A stretch of DNA of 64,000 bases, from the NCBI RefSeq assembly GCF_017355265.1, contig NZ_JADIJQ010000013.1, positions 1 to 64,000 of the forward strand. Direction: 5' to 3'. The notes under the pieces are model-generated. The model saw nothing but the letters and a program-made list of their open reading frames with translations, was not told the origin of the DNA and searched no databases. Shown piece after piece: positions 40,678 through 49,045 of the stretch. The DNA is from Tessaracoccus sp. SD287 (lineage in GTDB: Bacteria > Actinomycetota > Actinomycetes > Propionibacteriales > Propionibacteriaceae). The position numbers were made by a program, and so were the translations under genes. Each line of letters begins with the position of its first letter. The stretch's first letter is position 1.

Positions 40678-42126
40678 ATGGCTGACACGGCAACCCTCAC
40701 CTTCCTCGGTGCTGCGGGCACCGTTACCGGGTCCAAGTACCTGCTCGACGTCGCCGGGCGCCTGGTGCTGCTGGACGCCGGCATGTTCCAGGGAGAAAAG
40801 GTCTGGCGCGACCTGAACTGGGCCGAGTTCCCCGTCGACCCGGCCCGGATCAGCGACGTGGTGCTCACCCACGCCCATGCCGACCACGTCGCCTACCTGC
40901 CGGCACTGGTCCGACGCGGCTTCCACGGCGACGTGTGGGCCACCCAGGGCACCATCCGACTGGCTGAGATCGTCCTGCGGGATGCCGGCAAGCTGCAGGA
41001 ACTCGAGACCGCGCAGGCGGTGGCCGGCGGCTACTCGCGGCACGCCGACCCGCGGCCGCTGTTCACCACCGAGGACGTCGAGGCGGCCCTGCCCTTGTTC
41101 CGGGCGGTCGACTTCGACACCGACGTCGACCTCGGCGACGGGCTCCGCGCCCGGTGGACCCGGGCCGGCCACATCCTCGGGTCCGCCTCGGTCACCATCC
41201 GCCACGGCGAGGCGCACCTGCTGCTGTCCGGTGACCTCGGACGCCACGACCACCCCATCCTGAGGGGCCGGGCAGTGCCCCCGGCGGCACCCTTCGTGGT
41301 GATGGAGTCGACCTACGGTGACCGGGAGCACCCCGAGCCGGACGTCGAGCATGCCGCCCTGGCCGACGTCATCAACCGCACCGTCGACCGGGGCGGCCAG
41401 GTCGTCATCCCGGCGTTCGCCATCGACCGCACCGAGACCGTGCTGAAGGCACTGACCGACATGTACCGCGCCGGACGCATTCCCGACGTGCCGGTCTTCG
41501 TCGACGGCCCCATGGCGCTGGCGGCGCTGGAGGTCTACCGCGACACCAGCCTGGACGAACTCCAGGACGGCCTCACCGTCGACGACTTCCTGGGCATGCC
41601 ACGGCTGCGTGAGACGCGCAGCGGTGAGGAGTCCCGCAAGATCAACGCCTACAAGGGCCCGGCGATTATCCTCAGCTCCTCGGGCATGGCCGAGGGCGGA
41701 CGCGTGCTGCACCACCTGAAGCGGCTGTTGCCGCACCCACGCAATGCCGTGGTGCTGACCGGCTACCAGGCCGAGGGCACCCGTGGCCGGGCCCTGGAGC
41801 AGGGCGCCCGACAGGTCAAGATCCACGGCCAGTACGTCGCCGTCCGGGCCGAGATGGTCCGCGACCACGAGTTCTCGGTGCACGCCGACTCCTCCGACCT
41901 GGTCGATTGGCTGCGCGAACTCGGCACCGAACCCCGGACCGTCTTCCTGGTGCACGGGGAACCACGCGCCCAGCAGGCCCTCCGGCAACGCATCGCCGAG
42001 GACCTGGGCTGGAACGTGGTCGTCCCCCGGCACGGGGAGGTCGTCTCCCTGGTCGCGGGCACCCCCGACCCGGAGGACCTCGACCTGGGCCCGACCCAGG
42101 AGCTGCCCGGGACGTCCTTCCGGTGA
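40678..42126 (+). CDS. MBL-fold beta-CASP nuclease-like protein (RNA specificity domain)
   Basis: The 482-residue protein has the metal motif T-H-A-H-A-D-H (His65, His67, Asp69, His70), and later metal ligands in HILGS and SGDLG. The beta-CASP cap follows (SSSGMAEGGRVLHHL), and the C-terminal RMMBL motif ends in V-H-G-E. Relatives (YSH1/CPSF-like, TTHA0252) are RNA endonucleases, so RNA processing or decay is likely. It starts three bases after the MarR stop and may be cotranscribed, though the functional link is unclear. Confidence 0.9.
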   Translation: MADTATLTFLGAAGTVTGSKYLLDVAGRLVLLDAGMFQGEKVWRDLNWAEFPVDPARISDVVLTHAHADHVAYLPALVRRGFHGDVWATQGTIRLAEIVLRDAGKLQELETAQAVAGGYSRHADPRPLFTTEDVEAALPLFRAVDFDTDVDLGDGLRARWTRAGHILGSASVTIRHGEAHLLLSGDLGRHDHPILRGRAVPPAAPFVVMESTYGDREHPEPDVEHAALADVINRTVDRGGQVVIPAFAIDRTETVLKALTDMYRAGRIPDVPVFVDGPMALAALEVYRDTSLDELQDGLTVDDFLGMPRLRETRSGEESRKINAYKGPAIILSSSGMAEGGRVLHHLKRLLPHPRNAVVLTGYQAEGTRGRALEQGARQVKIHGQYVAVRAEMVRDHEFSVHADSSDLVDWLRELGTEPRTVFLVHGEPRAQQALRQRIAEDLGWNVVVPRHGEVVSLVAGTPDPEDLDLGPTQELPGTSFR

Positions 42127-42189
42127 GGAACTGACCCCCTGGGGTACCAAGATGTGGGGTGTCCGCACCGCTCACCTCGTGGAGTTGCC

Positions 42190-42606
42190 ATGTCATCGCC
42201 CGAAATGCCCGACATGTTCGACCGGCTCACCACCCAGGTCGGTGAGTGGTCCCGGAACAATCCCGGGCCACCCGCGGAGTTCGAACTGTCCAGCGACCGT
42301 GAACTGACCGGCACCGACCCCGACGGGCTGGTGACGGTCACCATGAAGGACTTCAAGGTCGATCGCATCTCGTTCGACTCCTACTGGTTCGACAGCCAGT
42401 CCCCCAGCGCCGAGACCGTGGCCAGGCACACCGCCGCCGCCGTCAATGCCGTGATGAACCAGTACCTGCGTGAAGAGATCCTGGACGTCCAGGATCATGC
42501 CCTGCCGATGAGCGAGGTCTATGCCGGGTTGAAGGAGCTCTCGGCCGACTTCCGGGCCGCCTACACCAAGGCCGCGGAGCGCCTGCCTCGCGGGGACGTC
42601 CGATGA
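42190..42606 (+). CDS. YbaB/EbfC-like protein of a T7SS toxin locus
   Basis: This 138-residue protein has a GLVTVTMKDFKVDRISFDSYWF core and the helix AETVARHTAAAVNAVMNQY, which resemble the YbaB/EbfC-like fold often found as the first gene of WXG100 effector loci in actinobacteria. The ribosome-binding site is GGAG before ATG 42190. The stop overlaps the next start (ATGA). It may act as a chaperone or adaptor for the adjacent WXG-like proteins (inference). Confidence 0.65.
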   Translation: MSSPEMPDMFDRLTTQVGEWSRNNPGPPAEFELSSDRELTGTDPDGLVTVTMKDFKVDRISFDSYWFDSQSPSAETVARHTAAAVNAVMNQYLREEILDVQDHALPMSEVYAGLKELSADFRAAYTKAAERLPRGDVR

Positions 42607-42926
42607 GCCAGACCCGGTTCAGTCCCGAAGCCTGGAACAAGGGCGGCCAGGGCTACCTCGACGAGGCGGGTGACCTGCGCTCAGCGGTGGCGTCCTACCT
42701 GAACACCCTCGACGTGGCCTCGTTGGGCTGCACCAACGGCGAGCACCCGATCGACATCGCCCTCGCGCTGGCGGTGCCGGTCATCAAGGACGCCTTCCTC
42801 GAGGCCTGCGAGAACCTCGCGAGCAATCTCGAGGCGGTCGGGACGTCGCTGCAGGACACCGGCGCCACCTACGCCGAGTTCGAGGCCGCCACGACTGAAC
42901 ATGCCAGCCAGTCCACCACCCTCTGA
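42603..42926 (+). CDS. WXG100-like (ESX/type VII secretion) small protein
   Basis: This 107-residue, mostly helical protein has an N-terminal PEAWNKGGQGY and a helix-turn-helix hairpin layout. The C-terminal segment TYAEFEAATTEHA is reminiscent of WXG100 partner proteins with their Y-x3-[D/E] export signal. No signal peptide is present. Its position between the YbaB-like gene and the carrier-module gene, with an ATGA overlap upstream, supports a secretion-partner role. Confidence 0.6.
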   Translation: MSQTRFSPEAWNKGGQGYLDEAGDLRSAVASYLNTLDVASLGCTNGEHPIDIALALAVPVIKDAFLEACENLASNLEAVGTSLQDTGATYAEFEAATTEHASQSTTL

Positions 42927-42941
42927 GGAAGGCCCCTCACC

Positions 42942-43400
42942 ATGGCACTCACGCTCCCCGGCTGGCTGGTCGAAGCCATGCACTACCTGGGCATGGACTT
43001 CCCCCAGTCCAACGAAGACGCATTGCACCAATGGGCCGACCAGCTGCGGTCGATGTCGACGGTGTTCAACGACTCGACCACCTCGGTGGTCAGCGCCATC
43101 TCGCACGTCGAGTCCCACAACGAGGGGCCGGCCGTGGCGGCCTTCCAGGCGACCGCGTCTGGCGCCGACAGCGACGTGTCGACCCTGGACCGGTTCGCCG
43201 AGGGCACCGAGATCGCGGCCAACGGGTGCGAGATCTGCGCCTACGCGGTGGTCACGCTGAAGGGCGTGGTGCTCTTCCAGTTGGCCCTGATGGCGCCGGC
43301 GATCGCTGCCGGGCCGGTGGCCTTCCTGGTGAAGAAGGGCGTCGAGTGGGCCATTGGTGAGGCCATCGGCATCGCCATCAACGAGATCCTGGGGGACTGA
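42942..43400 (+). CDS. Helical targeting/carrier module of a split T7SS toxin
   Basis: This 152-residue protein has an N-terminal WXG/LXG-like helical hairpin (LHQWADQLRSMSTVFND...VVSAISHVESHNEGPAVAAFQA). The C-terminal hydrophobic Ala/Gly helix pair (about residues 105-145) is like the linker and transmembrane-like segments of polymorphic T7SS toxins. A TGA stop at 43398-43400 is followed after three bases, in the same frame, by the nuclease ATG. The protein therefore looks like the front half of an ordinary carrier-nuclease toxin. Confidence 0.65.
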   Translation: MALTLPGWLVEAMHYLGMDFPQSNEDALHQWADQLRSMSTVFNDSTTSVVSAISHVESHNEGPAVAAFQATASGADSDVSTLDRFAEGTEIAANGCEICAYAVVTLKGVVLFQLALMAPAIAAGPVAFLVKKGVEWAIGEAIGIAINEILGD

Positions 43401-43403
43401 GGG

Positions 43404-43949
43404 ATGGCCACCAGGGTTCCGACCGCGAAGCTGCGCGGGCCGTTCAAGAAGCTCGTCGACAAGCTCAAGGTCGTGGAGTTCGACAAGGCGAAGTACAACC
43501 GATCCACCCTGGGCGGACTCGAGCCCAACATGTACTACAAGGCCGGCAAGAACACCCCCGGCAAGCCGCGCTACGAGTACGTGACCGACGACAAGGGACG
43601 CATCAAGGGTGCCTACACCGACAACCTGCACCTGAAACCCGAGGGCCAGAAGCGTGGTTCGCACAACTCCCGGTCCAGGGGCAAGCAGGACGGCGATGAC
43701 GCCGGTCACCTGTTCGCCGACCAGTTCGACGGCTCCGGCGGTCTGGACAACATCGTCTCCCAGGCCAGAGACCTGAACCAGGGTGCCTGGAAGAACATGG
43801 AGGAGAGCTGGGCTGATGCCATCAATGATGGCAAGACCGTCGAAGTGTTCACCGAGATCAATTACGGTGATGGCGCCCGACCCACAGGCTTTACTGTGAA
43901 AACCGTGATCGACGGGGTCACCCAGCCGATCCGAAAATTCCCCAACTAG
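43404..43949 (+). CDS. DNA/RNA non-specific endonuclease toxin (NucA/Endonuclea_NS_2-like)
   Basis: The 181-residue nuclease has the beta-beta-alpha-metal core D-D-A-G-H-L-F-A-D-Q-F (Asp98, Asp99, likely catalytic His102). After it come G-S-G-G-L-D-N-I-V-S-Q and the metal-ligand Asn region L-N-Q-G-A-W-K-N-M-E. This spacing is typical of toxin nucleases fused to LXG or WXG modules. It has no export signal of its own, starts three bases after the carrier-module stop and stays in its frame. It is followed by an immunity-like gene, so it is most likely an antibacterial effector. Confidence 0.82.
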   Translation: MATRVPTAKLRGPFKKLVDKLKVVEFDKAKYNRSTLGGLEPNMYYKAGKNTPGKPRYEYVTDDKGRIKGAYTDNLHLKPEGQKRGSHNSRSRGKQDGDDAGHLFADQFDGSGGLDNIVSQARDLNQGAWKNMEESWADAINDGKTVEVFTEINYGDGARPTGFTVKTVIDGVTQPIRKFPN

Positions 43950-43967
43950 TCCCGCGAGGAGCCGCCC

Positions 43968-44435
43968 ATGTCAGCCGAGGACCAGACCCGTGTCCAGCAG
44001 GCCTACCAGGCCTACATCGAGCACACCCTGCAGTCGATCGTGAACTTCCTGGGTGAGGACACCGAGGTCGACCGCATCTGGGTCTACACCGACATGGCCT
44101 TCGGGGGCATCTCGAGCCACCCGTTCTTCCGGCTGCACGACGAGTTCTACAACCACGGTGACCTCGAGGCTGCCGACCCGAGCAACGACTACGACCACGA
44201 GGCCCTCGTCGAGGAGATCGCCGACACCAACACCGACGTGGAACTGGTGCAGGCCTGCCGCGCCGCTGGCGCGGTGCCCGAACGCATCATCACCGTCTAC
44301 AACCCCCAGTCGGGCGAACTCGAGTCGCAGTGGGACTACGAAGGCGTCCTGCTCGACGACGGAGACAACACCGGACGAGCGCTCGACCGGTGGATCCGCA
44401 CCATGGGCGGCAAGACGATCTACGCCAAGGACTGA
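43968..44435 (+). CDS. DUF600/YezG-like immunity protein
   Basis: This 155-residue acidic cytoplasmic protein has the alpha-beta pattern of DUF600 (YezG), the immunity family that neutralises LXG-type DNase toxins such as YeeF in Bacillus. Visible family traits are the early TEVDRIWVYTDMAFGG strand and the late SQWDYEGVL. The gene lies 18 bp after the nuclease, with a GAGG ribosome-binding site. The pairing with an NS_2-type nuclease strengthens both calls. Confidence 0.78.
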   Translation: MSAEDQTRVQQAYQAYIEHTLQSIVNFLGEDTEVDRIWVYTDMAFGGISSHPFFRLHDEFYNHGDLEAADPSNDYDHEALVEEIADTNTDVELVQACRAAGAVPERIITVYNPQSGELESQWDYEGVLLDDGDNTGRALDRWIRTMGGKTIYAKD

Positions 44436-44505
44436 GTCCTCGCCCGACCCGCGGTCATAGGCTGGGACCGTCACCCGACGCGCACCCGACCGGACCAGGA
44501 GATCG

Positions 44506-45303
44506 ATGAGCACCACACCCACCCATGACACCTTTGCCTCGGTGGCCGGCAAGACCTTCATCGTGACCGGCGGCAACAGCGGCATCGGCGCCGAGATCTG
44601 CCGTTTCGTCGGACTCAACCGCGGCAACGTGGTCATCGACTGGATCGACCGCGAGGAGAACAACCAGCCGCTGATCGACGAGATCATCGCCGCCGGTGGC
44701 CGCGCGGTGGCGGTCAGGGCTGACGTCACCAGCGTCGCCGACCTGCAGTTGCTGGTCGACACCGCCGTCAGCGAGTTCGGTCGCCTCGACGTGATGGTCA
44801 ACAACGCCGGCCTGGAGACCCGCAAGTCCTTGCTGGAGTCCACGGAGGCTGATTTCGACCTGACCATGAACGTCAACCTCAAGGGCGCCTACTTCGGCAC
44901 CCAACTCGCCGCCCGCCAGTTCATCGCCCAGGGCGACGGCGGGGTGGTCATCAACATGAGCTCGGTGCACGAGGACTGGCCGATGCCCGGCAACCACGCC
45001 TACTGCGTCAGCAAGGGCGGCATGCGGATGCTCACCCGCAACGCCGGAATCGAACTGGGCCCCCACGACATTCGGGTGGTGAACGTGGCGCCGGGAGCGG
45101 TGGCGACTCCGATGAACACCGAGTCGGCGGGATGGCGCGAGGCCGAGCGGGCACTGAAGAAGGAGATTCCGCTGGAACGCATCGCCACCCCCGACGAGAT
45201 CGCCGGGCTGGTGATGTTCCTGGCCAGCGGGCACGGCACCTACCTGACGGCGACCACGATCACGGTCGACGGTGGCATCGCCCTGGAGTCCAGCGGGCTC
45301 TGA
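44506..45303 (+). CDS. Short-chain dehydrogenase, glucose 1-dehydrogenase-like
   Basis: The 265-residue SDR has the cofactor motif T-G-G-N-S-G-I-G (residues 21-28), N-N-A-G, catalytic Ser152/153, Tyr166 and Lys170 (Y-C-V-S-K), and a C-terminal V-D-G-G motif. It resembles glucose 1-dehydrogenase and related sugar/polyol SDRs; exact substrate and NAD/NADP preference are not determined. It converges on the GMC oxidoreductase operon and could feed it, consistent with a sugar-acid oxidation locus. Confidence 0.88.
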   Translation: MSTTPTHDTFASVAGKTFIVTGGNSGIGAEICRFVGLNRGNVVIDWIDREENNQPLIDEIIAAGGRAVAVRADVTSVADLQLLVDTAVSEFGRLDVMVNNAGLETRKSLLESTEADFDLTMNVNLKGAYFGTQLAARQFIAQGDGGVVINMSSVHEDWPMPGNHAYCVSKGGMRMLTRNAGIELGPHDIRVVNVAPGAVATPMNTESAGWREAERALKKEIPLERIATPDEIAGLVMFLASGHGTYLTATTITVDGGIALESSGL

Positions 45304-45393
45304 CCTGCCGGCCGGTCCGGCCACGCGGTCCAGCGGGGCGATCCATGGGTGCGCTCCAGCAGGACGTGCCTGCCGGACGGTCCTGCCGGACGT

Positions 45394-45433
45394 GCCAGCC
45401 GGGACGAGGAGTCTGCTCCCCGTCCCGGCTGGC
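45394..45433. terminator. Strong hairpin between convergent genes (bidirectional terminator candidate)
   Basis: A perfect 13-bp stem (GCCAGCCGGGACG at 45394-45406; CGTCCCGGCTGGC at 45421-45433) encloses an inner GGAG/CTCC stem. It lies between the SDR and the GMC oxidoreductase, which end head-on. No T-run follows in either direction. Confidence 0.6.
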
Positions 45434-45444
45434 TCGTTGCTGGC

Positions 45445-47010
45445 TCAGAGGTTTCCGGCCTTGAGTTCACCCAGGATGTGGTCGGCCTGGCGGATGGCCA
45501 GGGCGACGATGGTCAGGGTGGGGTTGGCCGAGGCGCCGGTGGTCATCACCGAGCCGTCGCTGACGAACAGGTTGGGCACGTCGTGGGCCTGGCCCCACCT
45601 GTTGACGACCCCGTCCTCGGGCTTCTCGCTCATCCGGTTGGTGCCCAGGTTGTGCGTGGACGGGTAGGGCGGTGTCCGCACGACCCACTTGGCGCCGACC
45701 GAGTTGTAGATCTGCTCGGCCACCCCCCAGGCGTGTTCCCGCATGGCGATGTCGTTGGCGTGGTCGTCGAAGTGGACGTTGGGCACCGGCAGGCCGTGCT
45801 GGTCGAGCACGTCGTGGTTGAGGGTGACCCGGTTGGACTCCTGCGGCATGTCCTCGCCGACGATCCACATGCCGGCCAGGTGGTTGTAGGCATCCATGAT
45901 CTTGGTGAAGTCGGGGCCCCAGTTGCCGGGATTGACGAAGGCCGCCATGAACGGCACCCCCAGCGCCAGCGTCTCCATGTAGTACCCGCCAGCGAAACCA
46001 CGGTTCGGGTCGTGGATGGCGTTGTCGGCGATGATCCCGGCCATCGTCTCGCCGCGGTTCATGTGCACGACCTCGTCGAAGGCCGCGTACGCCGAGGCCG
46101 TCATGTGGCGCATGTAGTTGCGTCCGACCTGGCCCGAGGAGTTCGCCAGCCCGTCGGGGAACTGGGTCGACTCGCTGAGCAGCAGCAGGCGGGCCGACTC
46201 GATCGAGTTGCCGGCGACGCTGACGATGCGGGCGGCCTGCTTGTGCAGCGCGCCGGAGGCGTCCAGGTACTCCACTCCGTCGACCTTGCCGTCGGCGCCA
46301 TGGGTGATGCGGGTGGCCATGCATTCGGGACGCAGGTCCAGGTTGCCGGTTTCCAGCGCCCGGGGAATCTCGCGGACGGCGGTGCTCCACTTGGCACCGG
46401 ACTTGTCGCCCTGGAAGTTGAAGCCGTCCTGCACGGTGCCGGGGCGTCCGTCGTAGGGCTCGGCGTTGGTGGCGTACGGTCCGGTGGCGTAGTGCTTCAG
46501 ACCAGCACGTTCGGCGCCGTTGGCGAAGACCTTGTAGTTGTTGTTCGCCGGCATCGGCGGACGGCCGTGGCGGTGGCTCGAGCCCATCGCCTTCTCCGCC
46601 TTGTCGTACCAGGGGGCCATCTCCTCGGCGTCGATCGGCCAGTCGAGCAGGCTGGCGCCCTCGATGTCACCGTAGGTGCTCCGCGCCTTCCATTCGTGGG
46701 CCATGAAGCGTGGGGTGGCGCCGGCCCAGTGGGTGGAGGTGCCGCCCACGGCCTTGACGATCCAGGCAGGCAGGTTGGGGAAGTTCTTGGCCACGCGCCA
46801 CGAGCCGCTGGTGGTGCGCGGGTCGAGCCAGGCCATCTGGCTGAACGCACGCCACTCGTCGTTCTCGTAGTCGTCGGCGGTCAGGTGCGGACCCGCCTCC
46901 AGCAGGACCACCTTGACGCCCTTGGTGGCCAGTTCGTAGGCCAGGGTGCCGCCGCCGGCACCGGAGCCGACGATGACGACAACCGGGTCCTTCTCCTCGA
47001 TGGTTGCCAT
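45445..47010 (-). CDS. GMC oxidoreductase (gluconate 2-dehydrogenase large subunit-like)
   Basis: This 521-residue FAD enzyme has the dinucleotide motif V-I-V-G-S-G-A-G-G-G near residues 12-21, a GMC-type THWAG and the C-terminal GTNRM...ANPTLT stretch with the paired His/Asn region. It lies two bases after a small-subunit gene of the gluconate-2-dehydrogenase subunit 3 family, the usual arrangement of membrane-linked sugar or polyol dehydrogenases. There is no signal peptide; export would rely on the small subunit, which also lacks an evident Tat signal here. The cytochrome c subunit is absent. Confidence 0.9.
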   Translation of the reverse strand: MATIEEKDPVVVIVGSGAGGGTLAYELATKGVKVVLLEAGPHLTADDYENDEWRAFSQMAWLDPRTTSGSWRVAKNFPNLPAWIVKAVGGTSTHWAGATPRFMAHEWKARSTYGDIEGASLLDWPIDAEEMAPWYDKAEKAMGSSHRHGRPPMPANNNYKVFANGAERAGLKHYATGPYATNAEPYDGRPGTVQDGFNFQGDKSGAKWSTAVREIPRALETGNLDLRPECMATRITHGADGKVDGVEYLDASGALHKQAARIVSVAGNSIESARLLLLSESTQFPDGLANSSGQVGRNYMRHMTASAYAAFDEVVHMNRGETMAGIIADNAIHDPNRGFAGGYYMETLALGVPFMAAFVNPGNWGPDFTKIMDAYNHLAGMWIVGEDMPQESNRVTLNHDVLDQHGLPVPNVHFDDHANDIAMREHAWGVAEQIYNSVGAKWVVRTPPYPSTHNLGTNRMSEKPEDGVVNRWGQAHDVPNLFVSDGSVMTTGASANPTLTIVALAIRQADHILGELKAGNL

Positions 47011-47012
47011 GG

Positions 47013-47546
47013 TCAGTTCCCTTCAGTGGTGGTCAGCGGGACGAGTTCGACGCGGGGATCACCCTCGTACTCGGTGATGCGCGGGTCGGGCAGCCAGTCG
47101 AGGTCGTCGAAGCCGCGGTTGATGTAGCCGCCCTTCTCGAAGGAGGCACCCTCGTAGCCGAGCAGGTCCCAGACCTCGTGGTCGTCGTAGAGGGTGTTGA
47201 CGCTGACGCTGTGCACGGCCAGCAGGAAGTCGGGGTCCTCGCCGAGTCCGTCGATGACCTGACGTGCGGTGGCGTCATCAGCGTCCAGGAACGAGCCGCC
47301 GGCGAGTTGGTCGACGCGGGCCAGTCCCCCGGCCAGGTCGGCCTGGGTGTTGTCGCGGACCGCCTCGGCGCAGCGCTGATAGGGGCCGTCGGGGAACTGC
47401 GGGTGGGGGTAGAGCACCCGCAGCACCTTCACCAGGGTGGCGAACTGCTTGTCGTCGAGTTCGGGGCGCTGGGGTTCGGGTGCTTCGGTCTGGTCCTGCT
47501 GGATCTCTTCTGGTTGAAGTTCTGATTCGCGTCCGTCGACACTCAC
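47013..47546 (-). CDS. Gluconate 2-dehydrogenase subunit 3-family protein
   Basis: The protein has 177 residues from GTG 47546, with GGAGAG upstream. The family core (KQFATLVKVLRVLYPHPQFPDGPY, then the late conserved HEVWDLLGYEGAS and GYINRGFDDLDWLP) matches the small subunit that accompanies GMC oxidoreductases. The usual Tat signal peptide is missing; the N-terminus is a Glu/Gln/Pro-rich stretch instead. A cytosolic dehydrogenase complex is possible. Confidence 0.85.
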   Translation of the reverse strand: MSVDGRESELQPEEIQQDQTEAPEPQRPELDDKQFATLVKVLRVLYPHPQFPDGPYQRCAEAVRDNTQADLAGGLARVDQLAGGSFLDADDATARQVIDGLGEDPDFLLAVHSVSVNTLYDDHEVWDLLGYEGASFEKGGYINRGFDDLDWLPDPRITEYEGDPRVELVPLTTTEGN

Positions 47547-47732
47547 GGCACTCTCCTTTGAGTTTGGGGCCCTTGAGCAGGGGGCCGTTGAGCATTGACC
47601 CCGTGACCGGTGTGTTGCGCGAGGCTGCACCCGGTGGCCCGGCCCACCACCGTGTGGGCCTGCACTCAACGTAGGCAGGTGGCCGTTGCAGCAACAGGGG
47701 CAGTTCTCACCCAGTGATAACGACCTGAGAAT

Positions 47733-48533
47733 TCACAGACCCGAGCGCAGCAGTCCGCCCACCCGGGACGACACCGCCCGCAGGGTCGACTCCAGCACCC
47801 GTTCGCGTCCGGCCAGTCGTCCCGCCTGCCCCGAGACCGCCACCGAGCCGAGCAGCCGGTTGTCGCCGGCCCGCACCGGCACCGCCGCACAGTCCCAGCC
47901 GGCCACGAACTCGCCGAACTCCCAGGCGATGCCGCGGCGGGCGATCCGCTCGAGTTCGGCGTCCAGCGCGTCCATCTCGGTGATGGTGCGCGCCGTCAGC
48001 GCCACCAGCCCGTGGCGATGCAGGTAGTCACCACGGAATTCGACGGCCAGGTCGGCCAGCAGCAGCTTGCCGAAGGCAGTGGCGTGGGGGGCCTCGTGGA
48101 ATCCGAAGCGCATGGGTTGCAGGCGTGGGCAGTCGGTTGAGTCGACGACATGGACCACCACCATCTCGCCACCGCGCAGGATGGCCAGGTACGCGGCGAG
48201 TCCGGTGGCGTCGTGCAGTCGACTGATCTCGGCGGTGACCCCTCGGGACAGCCCCACCTGCCGATGCAGCGACATGCCGAGCTGGTGCAACTTGTGGCCG
48301 AGCTCGAAGCGTCCGGCTTGCACGTGGGTCAGGTACCCGGCGCCGGTGAGTTCCTTGGCGATGCGATAGACGGTGGGCAGAGGCAGGTCGAGGGCGTCGG
48401 CCAGTTCACGCGCGCTCGCGCCATTGCGGTCGGCGGCCACCTCGAGCATGCCCAGGGCACGCTCCAACTGGCCCGTCCGCACCCGAGCGTCGGGGGCCCC
48501 TGTCTCCGCTGTCTGCGATGACGTCGTCGTCAT
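47733..48533 (-). CDS. IclR-family transcriptional regulator
   Basis: This 266-residue regulator has an N-terminal winged helix (SARELADALDLPLPTVYRIAKEL) and the IclR ligand-binding domain (about residues 85-260) with conserved HATAFGKLLLA. It lies 187 bp upstream of the GMC/small-subunit pair on the same strand and is divergent from a monooxygenase-like gene, so it probably controls this locus in response to a sugar acid or aromatic compound. The start at ATG 48533 is clear. Confidence 0.9.
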   Translation of the reverse strand: MTTTSSQTAETGAPDARVRTGQLERALGMLEVAADRNGASARELADALDLPLPTVYRIAKELTGAGYLTHVQAGRFELGHKLHQLGMSLHRQVGLSRGVTAEISRLHDATGLAAYLAILRGGEMVVVHVVDSTDCPRLQPMRFGFHEAPHATAFGKLLLADLAVEFRGDYLHRHGLVALTARTITEMDALDAELERIARRGIAWEFGEFVAGWDCAAVPVRAGDNRLLGSVAVSGQAGRLAGRERVLESTLRAVSSRVGGLLRSGL

Positions 48534-48653
48534 GCCCCGATGGTATCCCCCGCATCCGTGGACGGCCTCGACGTCCAACCCACTATTGACGAGTTCGCCA
48601 TTCCGGCCGACGATGGGCCCCACAGCCCCATGAACACCTGCGAAAGGACGTCC

Positions 48654-48974
48654 ATGTACTTCATCACCGTCAAGTTCACCACCAAGCCCGAGGCCACCGA
48701 GGAGTTCCCCGAGACCGTGCGCGCCTTCACCGAGGCCACCCGCCAGGAGCCCGGCAACCTGTTCTTCGAGTGGTCGCGCAGCATCGAGGAGCCGGACACG
48801 TTCGTGCTCGTCGAGGCGTTCACCGACGAGGGTGCCGGCCCGCACGTGAACTCCGACCACTTCAAGGCCGGGCTGGATGCGATGCGCCCGAAGCTCGCCA
48901 AGACCCCCAGCATCGTCAGCCGCCAGGTCGAGGGCAACGGCTGGGACGAGATGGGCGAACTCAAGATCGACTGA
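48654..48974 (+). CDS. Antibiotic-biosynthesis-monooxygenase-like (ABM) protein
   Basis: This 106-residue ferredoxin-like protein opens with the YFITVKFTTKPE strand and has the EPGNLFFEWSRSIEEPDTF and VEAFTDEGAGPHVNSDHF motifs of the ABM/quinol-monooxygenase family (YgiN-like). A GAAAGGACG ribosome-binding site precedes ATG 48654. Such proteins oxidise quinols or act as small degradation enzymes. It is divergent from iclR and likely part of its regulon. Confidence 0.85.
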   Translation: MYFITVKFTTKPEATEEFPETVRAFTEATRQEPGNLFFEWSRSIEEPDTFVLVEAFTDEGAGPHVNSDHFKAGLDAMRPKLAKTPSIVSRQVEGNGWDEMGELKID

Positions 48975-49045
48975 CGGCGTTGAGACGTGCCGCCCGCCCC
49001 AATGGGTTCGGGCGGCGCGTCTTGCCCAGCCACAGGGCCCGGACG

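Noticed and set aside
42127-42189. ACCCC-CT-GGGGT motif after the beta-CASP gene as a terminator.
   Set aside because: The 5-bp stem has a two-base loop and no T-run, which is too weak to call.
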